This document shows positions 8,340 through 15,524 of a DNA stretch of 64,000 bases, piece by piece. The notes beneath the pieces were generated by a model. It did no database searches. It was not told where the DNA came from and worked only from the letters and a program-made list of their open reading frames with translations. Position numbers and translations under genes: made by a program. The stretch lies in contig NZ_PDIY01000001.1 in NCBI RefSeq assembly GCF_002563655.1, forward strand, positions 2,082,001 to 2,146,000, read 5' to 3'. This DNA comes from Bacillus sp. es.034 (lineage in GTDB: Bacteria > Bacillota > Bacilli > Bacillales > Bacillaceae_B). The stretch's first letter is position 1; the number at the start of each line of letters is the position of its first letter.

Positions 8340-8762
8340 GTGATTAGAAAACTTTTATTTATGGTACTGGCCATAACGGTTATGGGAGCTTGCAGCCAAC
8401 AAAAAGCAGAGGAAATGAAGCATATTACTTTTGTAGACGTAGAAACGGTCATAACGGATCAAGGATTCAAATTAGATAAAGAAACCGATTTACCCAGTGA
8501 AAACGTCTTTATCCAAGAATTAAACGGGATCACTCCTGAAGTATATAATGTAAAAGGTCATACCCTATCAGTTTATATTTTCTCTTCTGCCAGTGATCGA
8601 GAAAAAGGAATTCATCGGTTTGAAGAGAAAACAGAAACAGCAGAAGTAGTGGAACATAAAGAATATGAACTGAATAATATTCTGGTATTTTATGTAAGTG
8701 ATGATGAAGATATGCAGAATAGATTATTTGAGGGATTACAGGAATTAGATGCTCCAAATTGA
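8340..8762 (+). CDS. Small lipoprotein of unknown function
   Basis: The protein has 140 residues. A short basic start is followed by a hydrophobic stretch and the lipobox V-M-G-A-C, with Cys18 as the expected lipidated residue, so it should be anchored on the outer face of the membrane. The mature part is acidic and hydrophilic, with a plausible small alpha/beta fold (HTLSVYIFSSASDREKGI). The start is GTG 8340, well spaced from CAGGGGG. The following chimeric gene begins 33 bases on and may be co-transcribed. I do not recognise the family. Confidence 0.8.
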   Translation: MIRKLLFMVLAITVMGACSQQKAEEMKHITFVDVETVITDQGFKLDKETDLPSENVFIQELNGITPEVYNVKGHTLSVYIFSSASDREKGIHRFEEKTETAEVVEHKEYELNNILVFYVSDDEDMQNRLFEGLQELDAPN

Positions 8763-8795
8763 GAGATTATTTTAATAAGAAAAGTGAGGATTCAT

Positions 8796-9065
8796 ATGAC
8801 ACAATTAACATTCCATGAGCTACAGAGCTACCTGGCACTAAAATACCAAGAAGGACGCACTTCGTCTGCTCTGTTTATGAAGCTAGTAGAAGAAATTGGC
8901 GAGGTTGCAGAGGTACTGAACCAGTTAGAAGGTCGAAAAGAAAATCATATTTACGTGGTATCCCACGATGGGACGATCAATTCGTATAGGGAGTTTATTA
9001 GAGGAGAAAAACTGACCAGAGAAGACTTTTTAACAGGCGCTGGATGGGTGAAGCAAAGGTACTAG
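8796..9065 (+). pseudogene. Chimera: MazG-like N-terminus joined to histidine-phosphatase-like C-terminus
   Basis: The first 48 residues (LTFHELQSYLALKYQEGR, then KLVEEIGEVAEVLNQLEGRK) are the N-terminal half of a MazG-like nucleotide pyrophosphohydrolase, including the E-E-x-x-E metal motif. The second metal-binding half is missing. From residue 49 the sequence changes to NHIYVVSHDGTINSYREFI followed by LTREDFLTGAGW, which looks like the last third of a histidine phosphatase around its second catalytic His. The 89-residue product lacks a complete active site from either family. A deletion that joined two neighbouring genes explains this best. GTGAGG lies 6 bases before ATG 8796. Confidence 0.65.
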
Positions 9066-9072
9066 GCTCTAG

Positions 9073-9128
9073 AAAAGGGAAATGGAACCAGCACAAGAAA
9101 AATGAGCTGGTTTGATCCTTTCCCTTTT
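9073..9128. terminator. Bidirectional terminator
   Basis: AAAAGGGAAA with CCAGC (from 9073) pairs with GCTGG and TTTCCCTTTT (to about 9128). The A-rich and T-rich flanks suit both strands, serving the chimeric gene on plus and the VOC gene on minus. Confidence 0.75.
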
Positions 9129-9549
9129 AGTTCTCAATTTCCCACTCTGGATTCCACACAACTTCCCATACATGACCGTCCAAATCCAGGAAGTGACCAG
9201 AATATCCTCCCCAGAATGTATCTTTGGCTGGATCGGTGATTTTTGCCCCGGCTATTTCTGCTTCGAGCATCACCTGATCCACTTCTGCTTTGCTGCTGAC
9301 ATTATGGCCGATCGTGAATTCAGAGGGACTTCTGGGAGAGAGTGGGACATTGGCTTCTTTTGCTAAGCTTTTTCGTTCCCAGATGGCCAGTTTGACTCCA
9401 TTTTGCAAATCGAAAAAGGCAACTGCGCCATTCTCGAATTCCTGCCCCATGATCCCTTCAGTTGGAAGGTGGAGACCGTTTTGATAAAATTCCAGTGATT
9501 TTTCCAGGTCATCTACTCCGAGAGTCAGTACGGTGATTCTTGGTTTCAT
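9127..9549 (-). CDS. VOC-family protein (glyoxalase-like)
   Basis: The protein has 140 residues with the pattern ITVLTLGVDDLEKSLEFYQNGL at the N-terminus and the C-terminal block DTFWGGYSGHFLDLDGHVWEV of a common VOC subfamily (glyoxalase/dioxygenase superfamily). Residues in the metal positions include His in FTIGHNV and Glu in VWEVVW. The frame is open further upstream, but ATG 9549 has AAGGAGG 8 bases before it and matches the usual family N-terminus. It is a single gene on the minus strand. The ligand is unknown. Confidence 0.88.
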   Translation of the reverse strand: MKPRITVLTLGVDDLEKSLEFYQNGLHLPTEGIMGQEFENGAVAFFDLQNGVKLAIWERKSLAKEANVPLSPRSPSEFTIGHNVSSKAEVDQVMLEAEIAGAKITDPAKDTFWGGYSGHFLDLDGHVWEVVWNPEWEIEN

Positions 9550-9630
9550 TGTTCGTTCCTCCTTGTTTATTGCTTTATATAGCCCTATGTCGGTTTGGAG
9601 ATGACGTTGAGGTTGAGGGCTGATCAATAG

Positions 9631-9816
9631 ACGGAAAAATTCCGCTTAATTAGAAATTTCTATTAAAAAAGATTGAAATAAACGGAAGAATTCCGGCTAT
9701 TTACTCCATCGTTCCAATGATAGGCGATTACTCTGTGCATAAGCGGAAAACCTCCGCTTATTTAACCCAAAAACATGTTACATCATAAATGTAACCGGAA
9801 TATCTCCGCTTATTAA
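9631..9816. repeat. Four spaced CGGAA-N-TCCG palindromic repeats
   Basis: Four related imperfect palindromes lie in the gene-free stretch: 9631-9651, 9681-9703, 9741-9764 and 9793-9816. Each has CGGAA, four bases, then TTCCG or CTCCG, usually followed by GCTTATT(A/T)A. The spacing is 50, 60 and 52 bases from start to start. They resemble a dispersed small palindrome that I associate with Bacillus intergenic regions; no coding role is visible. Confidence 0.75.
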
Positions 9817-9835
9817 GTATTCCTCTGATAAAGAG

Positions 9836-9855
9836 ACTCGCCAAATATGGCGAGT
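9836..9855 (-). terminator. Terminator of the DinB gene
   Basis: ACTCGCCA (9836-9843) pairs with TGGCGAGT (9848-9855) around a 4-base loop. Read on the minus strand it is followed by CTCTTTA, a modest T-tract, and lies 42 bases past the DinB stop. Confidence 0.6.
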
Positions 9856-9896
9856 TCTTCAATTTAAAATAGTGGCCAGAAGCTCTCTTTTCATAT

Positions 9897-10370
9897 TTAC
9901 GGCTGGCTCGGAACTTTAATCGCTTTGATCATTTGTCTTATGGAACCAAGATGGTAGGCGGAGTGGGCGATCGCCCCGAGCAGACCCGTTACTGTCTGTT
10001 CCTCTAAGGAGTCAAGTGAATCAATCGTTGTAAGTAGTGTGGAGTATTCTTGGTGAAGTTCAGAGGTGTATTGTGTCCATGTGTTGGTGTCTACGCTCGT
10101 GATTTTCCAGGATGCTTTCCAGTCCTTGTCGGGTTCTTCTCCATTTAAGTAGGATCTTGCCACCCATACATAATAGCGGGTATGATCGGTTTGGGCTGCG
10201 ATGGTCGTGCCGTTGACTGGTATCGAAGCGTCTTCTGCGGATAATCCTTCGAGCGTTCCGAACAAGCCACTTCCAGGTTTCGATTCTGTGTACCAGCTTC
10301 CGTTTCCTTCAGGTCCTTCAAATGTTTCCTTCAACAACGTTCTTACAGCTGCCAACAGCGGATTCTCCAT
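9897..10370 (-). CDS. DinB-family protein
   Basis: The protein has 157 residues, about the usual size for a DinB/YfiT-like four-helix bundle. The last helix AIAHSAYHLGSIRQMIKAI carries the family's conserved His-x3-His pair. The N-terminal part differs from typical DinB (GPEGNGSWYTESKPGSGLFGTLEGLS), with an N-terminal helix and the SAEDAS hallmark. Family members bind metal and act as thiol (often bacillithiol) transferases or have unknown roles. The start is ATG 10370 with AGGAGG upstream. Three further DinB-fold genes or remnants lie in this window. Confidence 0.85.
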   Translation of the reverse strand: MENPLLAAVRTLLKETFEGPEGNGSWYTESKPGSGLFGTLEGLSAEDASIPVNGTTIAAQTDHTRYYVWVARSYLNGEEPDKDWKASWKITSVDTNTWTQYTSELHQEYSTLLTTIDSLDSLEEQTVTGLLGAIAHSAYHLGSIRQMIKAIKVPSQP

Positions 10371-10490
10371 TATAGTACCTCCTGAAATTGTATTTAACCA
10401 TCTAAAACAATTTAGCTGGTTATAAGTTTACTCCGGTTGTTTCTAACTGTCAATATGTATTATGATGGTTAGTGTAAAGGAGTCATGATT

Positions 10491-11105
10491 ATGTCGGAAA
10501 CAACAAACCCTTATATGATGGTCGGAGAACGTTTATGTATGGATTTCACCAATACCGTCAGCTGGCGGGAAAGTACGGAGAAAAGGCGGGAATGGTTTAC
10601 GAGTTACGCCAAATTGGTCGACTGGTCGGTCCATGCTGGAGTTTTTACAGTTCAACAGGCACAAGATCTACTTAGTGAAGCAGAAAAAAACCCCTCAAAA
10701 GCAGAAAAAGTCCTGAACCAGGCAATCGAACTGCGTGAAGTCATGTACCGATTGTTCAAGAGCATTTCAATGAAAACCTCGCCAAACGAGCAGGATCTGG
10801 TACGCTTCAATGAATCAGTGAGTCACTTCTATCAATCTTTACAAGTCATCCAAGACGCGGATCAATTCACATTAAAGTTCAAACAAACAGATAAAAACCT
10901 GGACACCATGCTTCCTCCCATTCTCCAATCAGCTGTCGATTTACTCATTTCAAAAAATGAATTGGAAAGGGTCAAGCAATGTGAAGGAGACCCTTGCGGA
11001 TGGTTGTTTTTCGATACGAGCCGGAATAAAAGTCGCCGCTGGTGTTCCATGGCGGATTGCGGGAATCGTGCGAAGGTGCGGCGGTTTTATGAGAAAGGGA
11101 AGTGA
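10491..11105 (+). CDS. CGNR zinc-finger (ABATE) putative transcriptional regulator
   Basis: The protein has 204 residues. The N-terminal half contains ERLCMDFTNTVSWR, the stress-induced ABATE domain. The C-terminal zinc finger is CEGDPCGWLFFDTSRN followed by RRWCSMADCGNRAKVRRF, with Cys-x4-Cys and Cys-x4-Cys-GNR as expected for CGNR fingers. Such proteins are thought to be DNA-binding regulators. ATG 10491 fits AAAGGAG 8 bases upstream better than ATG 10485. The gene is divergent from the DinB gene across a 120-base gap, so it may control it; that is inference. Confidence 0.9.
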   Translation: MSETTNPYMMVGERLCMDFTNTVSWRESTEKRREWFTSYAKLVDWSVHAGVFTVQQAQDLLSEAEKNPSKAEKVLNQAIELREVMYRLFKSISMKTSPNEQDLVRFNESVSHFYQSLQVIQDADQFTLKFKQTDKNLDTMLPPILQSAVDLLISKNELERVKQCEGDPCGWLFFDTSRNKSRRWCSMADCGNRAKVRRFYEKGK

Positions 11106-11124
11106 CGATACTCGGTCACTTTCC
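11098..11124 (+). terminator. Weak terminator overlapping the CGNR stop codon
   Basis: GGAAGTGAC (11098-11106) pairs with GTCACTTTCC (11115-11124). The hairpin includes the stop codon and has no long T-tract. Confidence 0.45.
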
Positions 11125-11215
11125 TCATTAATCTGTAATCAATCTAATAGGATAAGTATGTCAGGAAGATTGACGTACTTTTTTTCAATAGGAAGTTCAA
11201 AAACCGAAAGGACGA

Positions 11216-12529
11216 ATGCAATTGAAACGACTATGTATCATAATGGTCATCTTGTTCTTGTCAGGGTGTAATGCTGCTGAACAAGGAGAGAAATCTTCTA
11301 AAGAAGTAGAAAAAACTCCTTCAACAGAAACAAAGACAATTGGAAATCTCAAAGAGGGTTACACTTTCGATGAGTTCATGGAAGATCATGAGGTCTCGTT
11401 AAAGGGAACTGACATTCCTTACAGGGTGGAAGAAGGATTTACGAATAAATCAATTGCTCTTGAAGGAAAGGCACAGCTCGGCAGGTATTATAATTATGGT
11501 TTCAATAAGCTAGAAGGCAGTCATTTTGTAGTTAAAATTATGAAAAAGGATGAGTTGGATTGGTATGTTTATTTACCAAGGGAAGAGTACCCGGACCTGT
11601 TTGAAGCATTAAAGAAAGGACCGGTGGATGTGTACGCCACCGTTTCCATCCCGAAGGAGTATTTCGAAACGGGGCAGGGTCACCTTTCAATCGTTGAGGA
11701 AATTTTGTTTAAACAAAGCGGGGTAGAAGAAAAGCCGCTGGATGACGAACTGGCTGACTATATGAAGAAGCATTCCGTGGAGCTTACAGCAAGGGATATC
11801 CTATACGACTTAAAGGGGATGTCATATCAGCCATTCGCCCTCAGTGGAAACGCGCAGCTCGTGACCTATCGCTATGCCAGCGCATACAAGGACTTGGAGC
11901 CGACCCATTTCGTATTAAGTGTGCGGGACACGGTAAACAGTGAGGAGCAGCTTTGGAGGATCGTCTTTGACAGGATGAAGTACAAGGAATTGTATGAACA
12001 GGCCCTTGGTGGGATGGTCCATGTCAATGTCACCGCGATGGTGGAGTATGATCGCTTTACCGAATATTCTGGAAGAAATGCCGTCGGACAGGATGTGGAG
12101 CTTGAGCCGTTGGAACGCTATGCCGATACATCGATGGAGGGACAGTCCTATATGGAGGAAAACGGATTATCACTCATCGGAAGGGAAGTATTGTATGATT
12201 CGATTTCCTATATAGAAGAACCTTTCTTTGTAGAAGGAACGGCTGAGATGGACCCTTATGCCACTGCCAGTGGAGAGGACGAAAATCTCCAGGACACCCA
12301 TTTTCGGATTGATATCGTTGAAGATCCTTACGGTGAACAGTATGTCGATTATCCCCGGGCGCTGGAAGGGTGGACGCTTTACCTTGACCGACACAAATAT
12401 CGGGATATCTATGAGAAGCTCAGCCAGGAAAAATATCTCGATGTCATGGTGACGGCACGCATTCCCCGGGACAGATACAAGATGGGGCAAAGCGGGGCAG
12501 CGTTGGTTGAGAATGTGGTTATTAAGTAG
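11216..12529 (+). CDS. Lipoprotein with three internal repeats
   Basis: The protein has 437 residues. A short lipoprotein signal ends at lipobox L-S-G-C (Cys18), followed by a Glu/Lys/Thr-rich linker. Three related segments follow, at about residues 51-163, 178-288 and 305-437. They share an opening helix with an F/YMEExGxxLxGxDxxY pattern, a G-x-A core strand, a THFxxxI strand, an R/H-x-x-Y-x-x-x-Y-E helix and a closing DVxVTAxIPxxxY-x-x-GQ block. Such a domain could be an OB-fold similar to tRNA_anti-like lipoprotein domains, but this is a guess from pattern. It would sit on the outer face of the membrane. GAAAGG precedes ATG 11216. No function is known to me. Confidence 0.85.
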   Translation: MQLKRLCIIMVILFLSGCNAAEQGEKSSKEVEKTPSTETKTIGNLKEGYTFDEFMEDHEVSLKGTDIPYRVEEGFTNKSIALEGKAQLGRYYNYGFNKLEGSHFVVKIMKKDELDWYVYLPREEYPDLFEALKKGPVDVYATVSIPKEYFETGQGHLSIVEEILFKQSGVEEKPLDDELADYMKKHSVELTARDILYDLKGMSYQPFALSGNAQLVTYRYASAYKDLEPTHFVLSVRDTVNSEEQLWRIVFDRMKYKELYEQALGGMVHVNVTAMVEYDRFTEYSGRNAVGQDVELEPLERYADTSMEGQSYMEENGLSLIGREVLYDSISYIEEPFFVEGTAEMDPYATASGEDENLQDTHFRIDIVEDPYGEQYVDYPRALEGWTLYLDRHKYRDIYEKLSQEKYLDVMVTARIPRDRYKMGQSGAALVENVVIK

Positions 12530-12560
12530 TGCTATTACTGCAAAATATTAACCAAAGAAG

Positions 12561-12587
12561 CAAGAGGTCCAATCCTCTTGTTTTTTT
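12561..12587 (+). terminator. Terminator of the triple-repeat lipoprotein gene
   Basis: CAAGAGG (12561-12567) pairs with CCTCTTG (12574-12580), followed by seven T. Confidence 0.85.
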
Positions 12588-12604
12588 ATAGTATTTCAAA
12601 TTAA

Positions 12605-12631
12605 TGAAGCCAAATCCATCACACGGCCGTC
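12605..12631 (+). promoter_or_regulatory. Candidate ECF sigma promoter (autoregulatory)
   Basis: TGAAGC (12605-12610) and CGTC (12628-12631) are 17 bases apart, matching the Bacillus ECF consensus TGAAAC-N16/17-CGTC, and lie 32 bases before the sigma gene. ECF operons are typically self-activated through such a site. Confidence 0.6.
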
Positions 12632-12662
12632 TAATACATAGTCATACACAAAGGAAAAGAAG

Positions 12663-13190
12663 GTGAGTTCAATTATTGAATTAGTTCACAAAGCTAAAGA
12701 GGGCGATGAAGAGGCTTTCTTGACAATGTTTCAAGAATACGAGAAAGATATTTATCGAATGGCGTATGTCTACGTGAAAAATCAGGAGGATGCTCTTGAT
12801 GTCGTTCAAGAAACGGCCTATCGCTCCTTCAAGAAAATAGGAACACTAAGGAATCCTGCCTATTTTAAAACGTGGTTAATCAAAATCACCATAACCTGTG
12901 CCACGGATATGTTAAGAAATAGAAAGAAAGTCATTCATCTGAACCCGGAATACGATACCCCTATTGAATTAGAAGATTATGATCTTCCGCTTTCATTATC
13001 CTTGCAAGACTTGATTGAGACATTAAATGAAAGTGAAAAAAACATCATACTCTGGAAGTTTTACCATGGATATACCCTTAAGGAGATTTCAGAAATCGAG
13101 GAATCACCATTGGGCACAGTAAAGTCTGTATTATATCGAGCGCTGGCAAAACTCCGAAAACAGGTTAGGAGGGTTGATATGTATGAATAA
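12663..13190 (+). CDS. ECF-type RNA polymerase sigma factor
   Basis: The protein has 175 residues and only regions sigma2 and sigma4, as in ECF factors. Region 2 spans FLTMFQEYEKDIYRMAYVYV to QEDALDVVQETAYRSFKKI, including the core-binding and -10 recognition helices. Region 4 spans LNESEKNIILWKFYHGYTLKEISEIEESPLGTVKSVLYRAL, the helix-turn-helix that reads the -35 element. The start is GTG 12663 behind AAAGGAAAAGAAG. The stop overlaps the start of the following membrane anti-sigma candidate, a layout typical of translational coupling of sigma and anti-sigma. A matching ECF promoter lies just upstream. The target regulon is unknown. Confidence 0.93.
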   Translation: MSSIIELVHKAKEGDEEAFLTMFQEYEKDIYRMAYVYVKNQEDALDVVQETAYRSFKKIGTLRNPAYFKTWLIKITITCATDMLRNRKKVIHLNPEYDTPIELEDYDLPLSLSLQDLIETLNESEKNIILWKFYHGYTLKEISEIEESPLGTVKSVLYRALAKLRKQVRRVDMYE

Positions 13191-14652
13191 TCATATTAGA
13201 CGTGAGTTAGAAAAAATTGAAATTCCAGATGAATTACATAGTAGAGCCAGATTAGGCGTCGAGAAAGCAAAAGCAGAATTCAATGCGAGGAGTCATCCAA
13301 CTGTAAAGGAGAAGAAGCCAAGTCAAATACCCTCTTCAAAAGGGAAAAAACATCTTTATAAAAGACTTTCAATCATTGCAGCGGCACTCTTGCTCATTGC
13401 TTCAACGCTAACATTCACACCAGTGATAGCGGCCATTCAAGAAGTATATGACAAAATTTTCTCAAGTAAGCATATTGATGATTCAGGAGTGAGGAATGCC
13501 GTTCTATCAGGGGATGGGCAAATACTTGATCAAACATATATTGATGATAAACATGATATTACCGTCCATTTTGAACGTGTGTTGACGGATGATAAGGAAA
13601 CAAAACTCCTCCTTACTTATCAGAGTGAAAAGACCGATTTAAAAGATTATTATATTGATTTGTTCGAAGGTGTAAGCTCAATCAATTTAATGGTTGGAAA
13701 CGAAAGAAGAAAATTGAAAAATGTAGGCTGGGGAAGTAGATATTATGACAGGAAGGAGAACAAAGTAGTATCAGCCCTTTCGTTTGAATCATTAAAGGAT
13801 TATAAGGGAAAAGACATCCGCTTGGAAATTGATCAATTAACGGTTTATAAAGATAACGGTCGGGATAGCGTGGAAACAACCTGGCCATTAGAATTTACCA
13901 TCAAGCCAGCTGCATTATCAGAAAGAAGAACGGTAGAACTCAATAAAACATTCACTTACAAAGGGGAAACCTACACCGTTACAAGGGTCGAGTTCTCTAA
14001 GTTGGAAACAAGGGTGGTAGTTACAGGGTCAGACACAGGAGATCAAAAGGATAAAAGTGGAAAGGTATATAATGTGATGAGCAAGTTAGAGCGCCAATTT
14101 CTTCATTCCAGGAAAAACAGTAAAGGGTATGGGTATAGTGTTGACGATAAAAGATCTGGAGTGTTCATAAAAGCAGGCGGCGAAAAAGTCGAACCGATTT
14201 TTAGTAAGGGTGAAGTAGATGGAGACAACGATGAATACATCATGACCTTTGCCCCGATAGCTGTTAAGAATCAAAAGGACTGCATCCTTGAAGTGGGTGA
14301 CGCTGTCGACATACCTCTGACTAAATCCGGGAAGGTAATTCAAAAAAAGATAGAGGATGAAAAATCCGAAATGGAAGCGTTGCTAGCTGACAGTGGATTT
14401 ACATTAATTCCATTGTCCAAGGAAGAAGAGGAAGAAATAAATCAATATTTAAAGACATACCCAAAAGAATTTTCAAATGATAGAAAACCGATTGGAAAGC
14501 TAAAACGGCTAAATTCAAAGATCCTAGACGTTAGCATTTCAGAAAGATCTGGTTCCGTCAGTCATGTTGAGGCTAGTACTCCAGAAGAAGCTAAAAAAAT
14601 TCGAGAAGATAATGGTTTGTCTTTTATTCCAGTTTATTTAAAACAATATTAA
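13183..14652 (+). CDS. DUF4179-like membrane protein, probable anti-sigma factor
   Basis: The protein has 489 residues. Residues 1-60 are a hydrophilic cytoplasmic part beginning with RRELEKIEIPDELHSRARLGV, typical of Bacillus anti-sigma proteins with DUF4179. Residues 62-84 are one membrane helix. The remaining 400 residues are an extracytoplasmic region with two or three beta-rich segments (for example VHFERVLTDDKETKLLLTYQ). ATG 13183 lies 10 bases from AGGAGG and overlaps the sigma gene stop by 8 bases, so TTG 13174 is not preferred. It should hold the ECF factor inactive until an envelope signal arrives. The signal is unknown. Confidence 0.85.
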   Translation: MNNHIRRELEKIEIPDELHSRARLGVEKAKAEFNARSHPTVKEKKPSQIPSSKGKKHLYKRLSIIAAALLLIASTLTFTPVIAAIQEVYDKIFSSKHIDDSGVRNAVLSGDGQILDQTYIDDKHDITVHFERVLTDDKETKLLLTYQSEKTDLKDYYIDLFEGVSSINLMVGNERRKLKNVGWGSRYYDRKENKVVSALSFESLKDYKGKDIRLEIDQLTVYKDNGRDSVETTWPLEFTIKPAALSERRTVELNKTFTYKGETYTVTRVEFSKLETRVVVTGSDTGDQKDKSGKVYNVMSKLERQFLHSRKNSKGYGYSVDDKRSGVFIKAGGEKVEPIFSKGEVDGDNDEYIMTFAPIAVKNQKDCILEVGDAVDIPLTKSGKVIQKKIEDEKSEMEALLADSGFTLIPLSKEEEEEINQYLKTYPKEFSNDRKPIGKLKRLNSKILDVSISERSGSVSHVEASTPEEAKKIREDNGLSFIPVYLKQY

Positions 14653-14713
14653 TTTTAAGAAACCACTACAAGAATGAATAATTCATTTTCAAAATAGGAA
14701 GAAGCGTGAACCG

Positions 14714-15139
14714 ATGCCCCCAACAAAAAAAGCATACGCCTACGTCACAAGAGTAAGAGATAAAAGGCTGCAAGTATTGGTATTTAAACACAAGAATATT
14801 CCTGAAGCAGGTATCCAGATACCGAAAGGCACAGTAAAAGAAGATGAAGACACGTTTAGCGCAGTAATAAGAGAAGTTCAAGAGGAAACCGGCATTCAAA
14901 GATTTGAAGTGGGAAAATTGATAACAGAAGACTATTGGGAAAATGATGACGGTGCTATGCACAAAAGGTATTTTTATAAAATCATTTGTCATGAATTGTC
15001 TGATGAGTGGGAGTACAACCCCACAGGTGGAGGAGAAGAAGTAGGAATTACCTTTCAATTCTTTTGGGTATCATCGGATGAAGAAGTTGAACTAATAAAA
15101 GGTCACGCTGATTATTTGAAGATGGTTTTTTATGAATAA
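14714..15139 (+). CDS. Nudix hydrolase
   Basis: The protein has 141 residues. The Nudix box is GTVKEDEDTFSAVIREVQEE followed by TG, near residues 37-59, matching G-x5-E-x7-R-E-U-x-E-E-x-G with all metal-binding glutamates present. Such enzymes hydrolyse nucleoside diphosphates linked to another group. The N-terminal strand KKAYAYVTRVRDKRLQVLVF is normal for the fold. The ribosome site (AGGAAG) is about 11 bases upstream, slightly long. Single gene with a strong terminator at 15161. The substrate is unknown. Confidence 0.92.
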   Translation: MPPTKKAYAYVTRVRDKRLQVLVFKHKNIPEAGIQIPKGTVKEDEDTFSAVIREVQEETGIQRFEVGKLITEDYWENDDGAMHKRYFYKIICHELSDEWEYNPTGGGEEVGITFQFFWVSSDEEVELIKGHADYLKMVFYE

Positions 15140-15160
15140 TAAATGAATCATATCTAAAGG

Positions 15161-15195
15161 AAGGGGCTTATCCAAAACAGGATAAGTCCCTTTTA
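15161..15195 (+). terminator. Terminator, shared-core family
   Basis: AAGGGGCTTATCC (15161-15173) pairs with GGATAAGTCCCTT (15180-15192) around AAAACA, followed by TT. The 20-base core CTTATCCAAAACAGGATAAG is identical to the terminator at 42265. Confidence 0.85.
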
Positions 15196-15272
15196 CATGG
15201 TTATAACTTATAAAAAAATATGAATTCAGGATGAAATATAAAGAACTTTTATCTGAAAATTCAAATCCTTAA

Positions 15273-15300
15273 TTGCTAAAATAACCCAGTTTGTTATAAT
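15273..15300 (+). promoter_or_regulatory. Sigma-A promoter of a mini-gene
   Basis: TTGCTA (15273-15278) and a perfect TATAAT (15295-15300) are 16 bases apart. Transcription would begin near 15307, about 36 bases before the small GTG-started frame. Confidence 0.75.
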
Positions 15301-15342
15301 TGAATATGATTGCAAATTGATTAGTGAAGGAGGTTGTAAATC

Positions 15343-15411
15343 GTGCGTTCAATGAAACTTCATACCAGAACCATTACATTTACGATGTCCAAACCTTCTT
15401 ATCGCATATAG
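15343..15411 (+). CDS. 22-codon small protein gene
   Basis: A GTG-started frame of 22 codons with a strong ribosome site, AAGGAGG, 9 bases upstream. It has its own sigma-A promoter (15273-15300) and its own terminator (15449-15478), so it is a complete, independent transcription unit. The peptide is basic and polar, beginning M-R-S-M-K-L-H and ending RTITFTMSKPSYRI, with no Cys and no membrane helix. I do not recognise a family. It could be a regulatory or leader peptide, but the next gene starts beyond the terminator. Confidence 0.65.
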   Translation: MRSMKLHTRTITFTMSKPSYRI

Positions 15412-15448
15412 TTAATCCTGAGATTTCTTAATCTTATTAGTATGTAGG

Positions 15449-15478
15449 GACTATCGTTTAGTGATAGTCTCTTTTTTT
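15449..15478 (+). terminator. Terminator of the mini-gene
   Basis: GACTATC (15449-15455) pairs with GATAGTC (15463-15469), followed by CTCTTTTTTT. It separates the mini-gene from the DUF2785 gene. Confidence 0.85.
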
Positions 15479-15524
15479 ATTAGGAAGAGAGCAATTGAAT
15501 GAAGATTATTAGGAGGAAATGAAG

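Noticed and set aside
9631-9816. CRISPR array
   Set aside because: Only four palindromic copies, poorly conserved, with no cas genes.
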